The notes under the pieces were generated by a model. That model saw only the letters and a list, made by a program, of their open reading frames with translations. It ran no database searches and had not been told where the DNA came from. Below, piece by piece: positions 25,770 to 32,265 of a stretch of 32,287 nt of DNA (its first letter is position 1; each line of letters begins with the position of its first letter). Position numbers and translations under genes: made by a program. The stretch lies in contig NZ_RHNP01000036.1 in assembly GCF_003950295.1 (NCBI RefSeq), forward strand, positions 1 through 32,287, read 5' to 3'. The stretch comes from Loigolactobacillus iwatensis. GTDB lineage: Bacteria > Bacillota > Bacilli > Lactobacillales > Lactobacillaceae.

Positions 25770-26510
25770 TTATACCATCGCGCGAATAGCGCCATCACGA
25801 TATTCATTTGGCGTTAACAAAACTGGAAAATTATTCATATCAATAATTGACACACCATTAGCCATACCACTAGGTTCATCTGGAAAAAGCAAATTATCGT
25901 ACATTGCTCCCTGACCGGCCACTTCTTTGACAACAACGACTTTAGGTTTTCCCGGATGAGACTCATTAGAATATTCATGGGTCTCGTCAGCGTAACGACC
26001 ATTAATCATTTTTAAAATATTCCTAATTGGCTGTAAATACTGATCCGCCAATGTAAAAATAGTTGTTACCAGTTGCCGATCAAAAGAGAAATTAGGTTTA
26101 AGCAAAACATCAAAAAAGATCATATAATCGTCTTCATTTGGAGTTCCAGCCTTCCCTAGTGATATTTTATCTTTTAATAACCCATTAGATGCACCAAAAT
26201 CATGTAATTGGATACCGGTCGTATCTGCCCCGGTAATGAGGAAGTAGGCCCCAGTTAGCGTGTGAGTAATCCCATCGCCAACCTTGCCAAGAACTTTAGT
26301 CGATATTGGGCAAATATCCATAATCGTATTAGTTTGGACATCTAAATGATGTGGCTTAACAATTCGAATGGTGATTGATTCAAAATTAGCGGGTAAGCTT
26401 GTGGATATTGTCTCTGGGATCGCTAAATGACCGTTCGTAAAACGATATTTAGTGTCGAATACAATGTCTTTTACTGAAAAGGCCTTTATTTTAAGCGTAT
26501 CTTCAGACAT
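25770..26510 (-). CDS. prdD: PrdD, PrdA N-terminal-half homologue
   Basis: This 246-aa soluble protein is homologous to the pre-cleavage part of PrdA. Shared blocks include TIMDICPISTKVLGKVGDG (PrdA: TIMDVQPIATKESGDLGSG), VVVVKEVAGQGAMYDNLLFP (PrdA: VLIVKEIMGQGAMHDNLLMP), and the end TPNEYRDGAIRAMV, which stops where PrdA reads DGGIHALT just before its cleavage cysteine. It therefore pairs with PrdE as a split copy of PrdA. GAAGGGA precedes the ATG. It lies downstream of the terminator-like hairpin after prdB, so its expression may be lower than prdA/prdB. The role in proline reduction is unproven. Confidence 0.88.
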   Translation of the reverse strand: MSEDTLKIKAFSVKDIVFDTKYRFTNGHLAIPETISTSLPANFESITIRIVKPHHLDVQTNTIMDICPISTKVLGKVGDGITHTLTGAYFLITGADTTGIQLHDFGASNGLLKDKISLGKAGTPNEDDYMIFFDVLLKPNFSFDRQLVTTIFTLADQYLQPIRNILKMINGRYADETHEYSNESHPGKPKVVVVKEVAGQGAMYDNLLFPDEPSGMANGVSIIDMNNFPVLLTPNEYRDGAIRAMV

Positions 26511-26539
26511 TTAAAATCCCTTCTTTAAGAAAAATAAAA

Positions 26540-26565
26540 AAGAGGCTATTCGAAAACAGCCTCTT
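26540..26565 (-). terminator. rho-independent terminator/attenuator after prdB
   Basis: Arms AAGAGGCT (26540-26547) and AGCCTCTT (26558-26565) make a perfect 8-bp GC-containing stem with a 10-nt loop. On the minus strand the stem runs straight into a T-rich tract. It starts 17 nt after the prdB stop and lies before prdD, so it should end most prdAB transcripts and let a fraction read through to prdDEF. Confidence 0.85.
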
Positions 26566-26582
26566 CCCACAAACCAGATTGT

Positions 26583-27308
26583 TTAGATCTGAGCAATATA
26601 CTCGTACGGTAATGGTACGATCTTACCCGGTTGATCAATTTCCTCTAGTTGTTTTAACGTATCTTTCAAAATACCAGTTTGCATTTCTACGTTATGTGGT
26701 TCACCCGCATTAGCGCCCATTGGTACACGAGGTGCAACTGCACGAGGTGTTCCTTGTTGACGTACTACTGGAGGCAAAGCTGCAATAATAATTGTAGGAA
26801 TCCCGACAGATTCAATAGCTCGCTGCACGATCACGGCAGTTCGATGACAAGTTCCTCAACCAGCAGTCATTACAACAGCATCTACGTTTTCATCCAACAA
26901 TTTTTTAGCAATTTCCGGACCAGTCTTTTCGGTGAAAACTTTTACGTCACCACCGCCGCCCATACAAGTATACATTGTTGGGGCAACCGCTTTAATATAG
27001 CCTGAATCAGCTAATTCTCGAAGACGGTCAATCGGAAACATACAATTAATGTCACGGTTTACATCCGTATTATCATAACCACCATGTGAAACCATTAATT
27101 CCTCATCTTTAGCTGTACCTGGTACGGCACGGAAACTTGTATCACCAGCTAAATTGAAAGGAGTATCTGTTTTCAAATGGACACCTGCAGCTGTCACAAT
27201 AGCAACAGACATATCTTTTAATGGCTTAGTTACTTTTGTAAATACGGGTTTAGGTGTGATTGGTACAAAGATTTCGGATTGTAAACCATCAATCTTTTCT
27301 AAACTCAT
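26583..27308 (-). CDS. prdB: D-proline reductase selenoprotein subunit PrdB (in-frame UGA)
   Basis: PrdB is the selenocysteine subunit of D-proline reductase, which opens D-proline to 5-aminovalerate. One frame runs from ATG 27308 to the stop at 26583, broken only by TGA at 26856-26858 (codon 151). The protein around it reads VVMTAG-U-GTCHRTAVIV, giving a Sec-Gly-Thr-Cys redox motif. The length (241 aa) and Sec position fit known PrdB. The part before the TGA (GGGGDVKVFTEKTGPEIAKK) and the part after (LPPVVRQQGTPRAVAPRVPM) both belong to the family. SelA, SelB and SelD are encoded in the same window. The ATG overlaps the stop of the preceding small gene (ATGA). Ordinary gene callers would split it in two. 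Confidence 0.96.
26823..26839 (-). promoter_or_regulatory. candidate bacterial SECIS hairpin in prdB
   Basis: Starting 17 nt after the TGA (26856-26858), the mRNA can fold CUGCCG-UGAU-CG-U-GCAG. This is a six-pair stem with one bulged U and a four-base loop holding a G. The distance places the loop about 23-26 nt after UGA, in the range used by bacterial SelB. The bulge is on the 3' side, unlike the E. coli fdhF element, so it is only a candidate. Confidence 0.55.
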
Positions 27309-27646
27309 TTTGATTGCTCCTTTTCTTTTGTTTTTCTTTCTTGTGTTTCTTTTTGAATGACTTTCATTCGTTCTTGATAGGCATGTAACGCCCCAAGATA
27401 TTTTTCATTTGGTTGTTCTGATAGTACCTCTGGGTAAGACATTAAAAATCCTACTTCTTGGCCTACTTTTAATTCGTATTGTGAAATAACCATTCGCTTA
27501 GGTACTTCCAACCGGCCCATTCGTCCTTTGAAATCCATAATGACACTGGCACCAGTTACCTCAACGATGACACCTTCCCACACGGTTTCAGTAGAAGGAT
27601 AATTTAATTTGTCATATTCACTGGAAAAAGATTCATCAGAAGCCAT
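27305..27646 (-). CDS. small prd-operon protein (CBO2463/CBO2479-domain type)
   Basis: This 113-aa protein has a beta-rich first half (TVWEGVIVEVTGASVIMDFKG, RLEVPKRMVI) suggesting an OB/S1-like barrel, and a charged helical tail (QKETQERKTKEKEQ). It sits between prdA and prdB, where Clostridioides difficile and Clostridium botulinum proline reductase operons also carry a small conserved gene. The ATG overlaps the prdA stop (TAATG), and its own stop overlaps the prdB start (ATGA), so all three are translationally coupled. Possible roles are assembly, cleavage or membrane docking of the reductase, but none is shown. Confidence 0.75.
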   Translation of the reverse strand: MASDESFSSEYDKLNYPSTETVWEGVIVEVTGASVIMDFKGRMGRLEVPKRMVISQYELKVGQEVGFLMSYPEVLSEQPNEKYLGALHAYQERMKVIQKETQERKTKEKEQSK

Positions 27647-29562
27647 TAATCTTCATCCTTTTCATAAATATCACGTCGTTTTTTACTCATTGGTAATGAT
27701 TGTTCGTTCTTAACTAATTTAACAGTGTGCCCAGTTTGTTTTTCAATGGCCTCTACATTATTTTGCTTAACATTTGGATTCCAATGATGTTCAGCCTTTT
27801 TAATTGATCCACCGGCCATTTTAGTTTGAAGCATTGATAATGCCCGAATAGCGTCTTCTTCACAAAGTGTATTGTTTGATAAGATTTCATTTTCAATGCC
27901 TTGGCGTGATTTATTATTATCAACCATTGCATCCATGAATTTATTACCAATAACTAGTTGCCCTTGAACGGCCGAATAAGTTACCCCAACAACTGATACA
28001 CCGCGTTTACCAATTTCTTCAAGGTGTGATGCAAAATCGATATGGTTATTACCAAAACCTTCAGTTGTTACAATGGCGCCATCTAAATTCATAGCCTCTA
28101 CCATCATGCCTAAGCGTTTAGAAACATAGAATTTTTGCGTATTTTCTTGTGGCGAACCAACTAAGGCAACACCAACAAGATCAATATCGTCATCCTTCAT
28201 TGCCTCTTCAACTAATGGTTCACGCCAGTAATGCCGAGAAGTTTCCTTTGACGCCGGTCCGATACACGTTAATGCATGAATACCACCATCAAGTAATTCA
28301 GTTGGCGCAAGTACGACTGGTAAATTACCAAGATCAACGTTAGGTTTTGCACCAAGTGTACCAACAGGTTCAACTGGCATTAATAAGTTATCATGCATTG
28401 CACCTTGGCCCATGATTTCCTTAACAATCAACACACGCTTTTGCTTTGGATGACGTTTTTGAACTAAATCTTCAGCCATAGTAACTAAATTATCGTCAGC
28501 TTTTTTCAAGCTTTCACGAATTTCTTCAGTAATGATGTCTGTTGCCTTATGCGCTGCCAAAGGTCCACGACGCTCACGATTAGTACCTGCTTCAATGGTC
28601 AAACGGACTTTAATCATGATTTCGCCCTTATCAACTGCACCTGGGCGACCCCACATGATATTTTCATCAAGCGGACCTTCTGAAGAACCAAATTCGCCAA
28701 TTTGAACACCATTTTCATCAGTCCCAGTAAGAACCATGACAACACCATCAAGTACTCGAGTAACACCAGAGCCTAGGTCCCCTGATTCTTTAGTAGCAAT
28801 GGGCTGAACGTCCATGATCGTATCACTGTATTCATGATACTTATCAGGCGTAATAATTTCGATGTCCATGTCTTTAACTAAGTCTTCAGTTTCAACCGCA
28901 TCAGCGCATAATTGTTTCTCGTTGCGTAATTGTAATGTTGTTCCGTCAACTTTTGTTTCATCACCGAAAACAACTTTATCAATTTTGAAGTGCTTTTTGG
29001 TTAACTTACGAACAACTTTTGCAGGTACTTCATCGGAATCATCTGTTGCTGCAGGTCCGGTTGTCGAAGCAGCACCAACATTTTTAGCTGTGCTAGTATT
29101 AGCTCCTTGGGCCTGCATTAATGATAAAGGGATTTGTAAGTCTATTCCTTTACCTTCACTGATAGATAACTTGAGCATCTGACTTTGATCGTTAGAAGTT
29201 GCTGTCGACTGAACTGTCGGTGTTACAGAAGCCGTTTGTGCCGTTTGTTCTACTTCGCTGGCATCATCGGCAGTATCATCTGCTGCATCAGCTTTGTCGT
29301 CAGCCATTTCTTGAATATCCTCAGTATTATCTGGTGTTAGCGGAATTAATGCATCCGTTGTTTTAGATAATTTAGCACCAACTGCTTGCCCTAATTTCAA
29401 GGCATTTTCCGGAATAGTTAATAAACCAGAATCAACATAATCATCGAAAAGTGTTGGGTCTTCAAAATCAGCAGCCTCAAGCACTTTTCCTCCTTCACGA
29501 CGGCAACAAAGTACTGCAGGATCGTCTGCATGTTCCTTTGCCATTTCAACCGTAATCGACAT
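27646..29562 (-). CDS. prdA: D-proline reductase proprotein PrdA
   Basis: PrdA is the pyruvoyl-enzyme precursor of D-proline reductase. The 638-aa chain is expected to be cut before Cys433 (in HALT-CIGPASKETSRHYW), turning that cysteine into a pyruvoyl group that binds D-proline. Blocks before the cut (VLIVKEIMGQGAMHDNLL, LPVVLAPTELLDGG) and after it (LVGVALVGSPQENTQKF, DGAIVTTEGFGNNHIDF) match the family. A low-complexity Asp/Ala/Thr linker covers about residues 78-128, and an N-terminal Cys-Cys pair lies at 19-20. A strong AGAGGAGG site precedes the ATG. It is the first gene of the operon and the partner of PrdB. Confidence 0.96.
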   Translation of the reverse strand: MSITVEMAKEHADDPAVLCCRREGGKVLEAADFEDPTLFDDYVDSGLLTIPENALKLGQAVGAKLSKTTDALIPLTPDNTEDIQEMADDKADAADDTADDASEVEQTAQTASVTPTVQSTATSNDQSQMLKLSISEGKGIDLQIPLSLMQAQGANTSTAKNVGAASTTGPAATDDSDEVPAKVVRKLTKKHFKIDKVVFGDETKVDGTTLQLRNEKQLCADAVETEDLVKDMDIEIITPDKYHEYSDTIMDVQPIATKESGDLGSGVTRVLDGVVMVLTGTDENGVQIGEFGSSEGPLDENIMWGRPGAVDKGEIMIKVRLTIEAGTNRERRGPLAAHKATDIITEEIRESLKKADDNLVTMAEDLVQKRHPKQKRVLIVKEIMGQGAMHDNLLMPVEPVGTLGAKPNVDLGNLPVVLAPTELLDGGIHALTCIGPASKETSRHYWREPLVEEAMKDDDIDLVGVALVGSPQENTQKFYVSKRLGMMVEAMNLDGAIVTTEGFGNNHIDFASHLEEIGKRGVSVVGVTYSAVQGQLVIGNKFMDAMVDNNKSRQGIENEILSNNTLCEEDAIRALSMLQTKMAGGSIKKAEHHWNPNVKQNNVEAIEKQTGHTVKLVKNEQSLPMSKKRRDIYEKDED

Positions 29563-29740
29563 ACTTTTTAACCTCCTCTAAATTGATTAATTAATCAGCG
29601 GAGAATTTATTGTTAATAAGTTTATGAATACACTGTGCTATGCGTTCAATCTATTTGTGATTTTATCAACTTACAAAAAGAATTTCACTTACTAGCGCTA
29701 AAAAATCAACTGATAACTAATCTTTATATTAATAACTACT

Positions 29741-29767
29741 TAAATTAAGTTGTGATAACTTTATTTA
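29741..29767. promoter_or_regulatory. 27-bp inverted repeat, candidate operator of prdA
   Basis: The two 11-nt arms TAAATTAAGTT and AACTTTATTTA flank GTGAT and pair except at one position, giving strong dyad symmetry. The octamer TGATAACT inside it recurs at 29711-29718, exactly 42 bp (about four helical turns) away. It lies about 180 bp upstream of prdA, a reasonable place for a regulator site. Confidence 0.45.
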
Positions 29768-29831
29768 GGCAACTACATATTAACATACTATCTAGATTAA
29801 CAAAAGAAATATTTTTCATGAATAAAAGCAA

Positions 29832-29846
29832 TGTAACCGCTTTTCA
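29832..29846. promoter_or_regulatory. cre-like site (possible CcpA binding)
   Basis: TGTAACCGCTTTTCA resembles the catabolite-responsive element TGWAARCGYTWNCA, but has one extra base and a mismatch at the central pyrimidine. It would lie just downstream of the possible promoter at 29861, a usual position for catabolite repression. Weak on sequence alone. Confidence 0.3.
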
Positions 29847-30005
29847 TTAGACTATTTCTAATAGTATCTCAATTCACAATCCTTACAAAAAGTAACAAGA
29901 CTTTTTAAACCGTCTGCCTAGTGATTACAAAACATGTTTTCATTAAATTCTTATTTAAAGATAATATTAACTCTTAAAATTAAATTTTCATTAGATTTGT
30001 AAAGG

Positions 30006-30557
30006 TCATTTAAAGCTCGCCATTCTGGAAAATCGTGGGCTATTCATTAAAACAGAAACTAAAACACAGGAAAGAATTTTATCAACAAAATTACCCGTTA
30101 CTGTCCCAATAAAAGTCGATGATAGTAGCGACTTACCAGATGCCTTAAGTGTAAAAATCAATAAATCCGTTCCTGATCCCGTAAATCCCCCATACAAGAG
30201 CAGCCGAATTGGGGTTCCAATCGCAGGCGCGACAATTGATAAAATAATACCAGTAATAATTGCAGTCTTTAAACCAAAACCCCTTTTGGCCATCAAACCA
30301 ACAACAATTGCTACAGCAATATTAACTAAAGCAAATGGAAATTCTAAAATTCCGCTAAAGGCCACCATGAAAAGATTAGTTACTAATCCAGTAAGGCTGC
30401 CGTAAAGAATTCCAAAATTAGCAGCAATATAAATAGTTCCAATGGTGTCCAAGAATAACAATGGAATATGTAACATCTCTACTGTTTCACCTAGCACAAC
30501 GTTTAATATGGCAGCAAAAGCACAAAACACTAAAATCTTTGTTTTAGTAATTTGCAA
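30006..30557 (-). CDS. ECF transporter S component (CD3073-like)
   Basis: This 183-aa membrane protein has about six helices and the features of energy-coupling-factor substrate-binding subunits. These include an N-terminal ITKTKILVFCAFAAILNVVL, an aspartate-glycine stretch LFLDTIGTIYIAANFGILYG (about 35-54), and a TGLVTNLFM segment. It would work with the shared EcfA1A2T module encoded elsewhere. It appears to start with TTG at 30557, 9 nt after GGGAG and 1 bp after the stop of the TudS-like gene, so the two are co-translated. The pairing with a TudS-related protein resembles the CD3072/CD3073 gene pair of C. difficile. A thio- or seleno-compound vitamin-like substrate is a guess. Confidence 0.78.
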   Translation of the reverse strand: MQITKTKILVFCAFAAILNVVLGETVEMLHIPLLFLDTIGTIYIAANFGILYGSLTGLVTNLFMVAFSGILEFPFALVNIAVAIVVGLMAKRGFGLKTAIITGIILSIVAPAIGTPIRLLLYGGFTGSGTDLLIFTLKASGKSLLSSTFIGTVTGNFVDKILSCVLVSVLMNSPRFSRMASFK

Positions 30558-30558
30558 T

Positions 30559-31038
30559 TTAATGATCTCCCTTCAAAAATAAATTAACTTTTTCTTCAAA
30601 CTGATGATCTTCTGGATAATCAATAGGTACTTCGATATATGGCATTTTAATATTATTATCTTGACATAAACGTAAGAATTCGGTCATGAATACCCCCCGT
30701 TGGCCAGTAATACCGCAGTTAGGGCTCTGAGCAATACCAATCAATCCAATAATTTTTATTCCGACTTTCTGATAGCCTTTCAATTCCAAAATAGTTGACG
30801 CCAACAACTGACCACATTTTTGCCGGTAATCGTTAATTTCAAGATAATCCTTATAGGTCATTGAAGGTCGATTCGGGCCTAAAATTAAAAATTCTGGACA
30901 AGGCAGTTGTACTAACCCAATTTTTTCAGGAATATTCTTCACGAATGGAAAAGCTCCTACTGCGCGCTCTAAACCGTGAACCACCACGTTTTGATTTAAA
31001 ATACAATGCGAAACCACCGCTATGCTACGCTCACACAT
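30559..31038 (-). CDS. TudS-related (DUF523-like) putative desulfidase, CD3072-like
   Basis: This 159-aa cytosolic protein has the three cysteines expected for a catalytic [4Fe-4S] cluster of the TudS/DUF523 group: SHCILNQN (Cys12), QLPCPEF and SPNCGITG. TudS removes sulfur from thiouracil via a cluster-bound sulfide. An in-frame start upstream at 31056 is rejected because AAAGGA lies 8-9 nt before the ATG at 31038. It follows the terminator of the secreted rhodanese and is coupled to the ECF gene. By analogy it may strip sulfur or selenium from the molecule imported by the ECF transporter. Substrate unknown. Confidence 0.78.
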   Translation of the reverse strand: MCERSIAVVSHCILNQNVVVHGLERAVGAFPFVKNIPEKIGLVQLPCPEFLILGPNRPSMTYKDYLEINDYRQKCGQLLASTILELKGYQKVGIKIIGLIGIAQSPNCGITGQRGVFMTEFLRLCQDNNIKMPYIEVPIDYPEDHQFEEKVNLFLKGDH

Positions 31039-31060
31039 AAACAAGCTTCCTTTCAAAAAA

Positions 31061-31095
31061 ATGAGCTATAACAAATTATTTCTGTTATAGCTCAT
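31061..31095 (-). terminator. strong rho-independent terminator after the secreted rhodanese gene
   Basis: Perfect 13-bp arms ATGAGCTATAACA (31061-31073) and its complement (31083-31095) with a 9-nt loop are followed on the minus strand by seven T. It separates the rhodanese gene from the TudS-like gene, whose ribosome site lies immediately after. Confidence 0.92.
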
Positions 31096-31109
31096 TCGTT
31101 TAAAACTAT

Positions 31110-32153
31110 TTATTTCAATATTTTGACACTCTTAGAACGTGGATCGCCAACCTGTACCTGATACTTGGCCGGTTCCTTCTTGTGCGCTTTGTCCCAAGAA
31201 TACCAACCGCCATCATAAACATGAACGTTTTTCCAGCCTGCTTGATAAGTAATTAAGAAGGCCGTTGCGGCACGCCAACCAGTTCCACAATAAAAGTCAA
31301 TATTGCTTGTTGGTTTTATACCCCATTTTTCCCATGCAGGTAAAACTTGGTCCGCCGTTTTAACGGTGCCATTTTTATTCAATAAGTAGGCCGCGTCAGC
31401 ACTGGTCTTACTTGATTTAGCGTAAACTGCACCTTTAGGTTCACCTTTATCCTTAATGTAAGAATAACCACTGATCTTACCCGTAAATTCAGGCCATGAT
31501 CTTGTACTTGCTAGAATTAAGTTAGGATCAGCTTTCTTTTGTTTCAAAACTTCGGCAGGTAACTTAACTTCATACTTAGCATTGGCCGGAACATTTACAC
31601 CAAAATCACTTGCTGCTTTAACGGATTTAGCTGCACCTTTTTGAACTGTAAAATCACTCTTTTTCCAGCCGTTATAACCACCATCAACAACTTTGACGTT
31701 ATTAACACCCGTCCAAAGAGCCGCAAAAGCAACCCGCGAGGCAGCATTCGTATCTGCAGAGTACACAATCAACGTAGTCTTACTAGTAACACCACGTTTC
31801 AATAAAACTTGCTTAATATGTTCTGCTGATAGTAAATTCCATTGATTGGCTTCTGATTCAACTGAATTGGTATTAACGTGCATTGATCCAGGAATGTGGC
31901 CTTTCTTGAAAGTACTGTCATTCCCATAAGACGCCTCAATTACTTTGTAATCCTTAACGTCCGTTTTATTATGTATAACTTGGTTCACCCAGTGTGGGCT
32001 AACAAAAACCCGTGGCCCAGCCGTCTTTTGTGTGTCATCATGCTGAGCATAATATGTTTTAGCGGCATTGACCGATGGTGCACTAATGCCTAAAGCTGTA
32101 GCGAAAATACCGAATATTAATAAATAATGCCAGATTCTACCCTTTGTCTTCAT
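31110..32153 (-). CDS. secreted two-domain rhodanese (YnjE-like sulfurtransferase)
   Basis: This 347-aa exported sulfurtransferase has a signal peptide (KGRIWHYLLIFGIFATAL, probable cleavage after VNA at residue 30). Two rhodanese domains follow. The first (about 50-170) has VYSADTNAASR where the catalytic loop would be, so it lacks a cysteine. The second (about 205-330) has DFYCGTGWRAA with Cys289, the only cysteine in the protein. The CGTGWR loop resembles that of E. coli YnjE. It lacks a lipobox or membrane anchor, so it should be released or bound to the cell wall. It has its own promoter and terminator. Likely substrates are thiosulfate or another sulfane (possibly selenium) donor. Confidence 0.87.
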   Translation of the reverse strand: MKTKGRIWHYLLIFGIFATALGISAPSVNAAKTYYAQHDDTQKTAGPRVFVSPHWVNQVIHNKTDVKDYKVIEASYGNDSTFKKGHIPGSMHVNTNSVESEANQWNLLSAEHIKQVLLKRGVTSKTTLIVYSADTNAASRVAFAALWTGVNNVKVVDGGYNGWKKSDFTVQKGAAKSVKAASDFGVNVPANAKYEVKLPAEVLKQKKADPNLILASTRSWPEFTGKISGYSYIKDKGEPKGAVYAKSSKTSADAAYLLNKNGTVKTADQVLPAWEKWGIKPTSNIDFYCGTGWRAATAFLITYQAGWKNVHVYDGGWYSWDKAHKKEPAKYQVQVGDPRSKSVKILK

Positions 32154-32174
32154 ATAATTTCCTCCTCGGAATAA

Positions 32175-32203
32175 ATCATATGCTATCGCGAAATCGATTG
32201 CAA
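32175..32203 (-). promoter_or_regulatory. sigma-A promoter of the secreted rhodanese gene
   Basis: On the minus strand TTGCAA (32198-32203) and TATGAT (32175-32180) are separated by exactly 17 bp. The predicted start is only some 10 bp upstream of the GAGGAGG ribosome site, leaving a very short leader. Confidence 0.65.
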
Positions 32204-32228
32204 TAAAATTTTGGGCTCTATACTTTTT

Positions 32229-32265
32229 CCTGTTGATAGTTTACAAATGGTAAACTATTAACAGG
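32229..32265. promoter_or_regulatory. 16-bp inverted repeat upstream of the secreted rhodanese gene
   Basis: Arms at 32229-32244 (CCTGTTGATAGTTTAC) and 32250-32265 pair at 15 of 16 positions around AAATG. On the plus strand it is followed by ATTTTT, but no plus-strand gene ends here. On the minus strand no T-run follows, so a regulator operator is more likely than a terminator. A second possible promoter (TTGTAA, 18 bp, TATAGA) would overlap it. Confidence 0.5.

Larger units (their letters stand above)
29563..30005 (-). promoter_or_regulatory. prdA leader and promoter region with palindromes
   Basis: This 443-bp gene-free stretch must hold the prd promoter. Perfect palindromes occur at 29584-29597 (TGATTAATTAATCA, just upstream of the ribosome site) and 29929-29940 (AAAACATGTTTT), plus a 27-bp inverted repeat at 29741-29767. 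A possible sigma-A promoter has TACTAT at 29861-29866 with TTGTAA 16 bp upstream, but other AT-rich matches are about as good. I see no GG-N10-GC sigma-54 element and no tRNA. No coding sequence is credible. Confidence 0.5.

Noticed and set aside
26583-26834. Separate 83-aa gene downstream of a truncated prdB
   Set aside because: It is the in-frame continuation of prdB after the Sec codon; it has no ribosome site of its own, and the homology runs through the TGA.
29655-29675. Rex-like site TTGTGATTTTATCAAC upstream of prdA
   Set aside because: Only the left half resembles the TTGTGA...TCACAA consensus; the right half does not.
29563-30005. Sigma-54 promoter for prdA
   Set aside because: The nearest match has GG and GC only 7 nt apart instead of 10.
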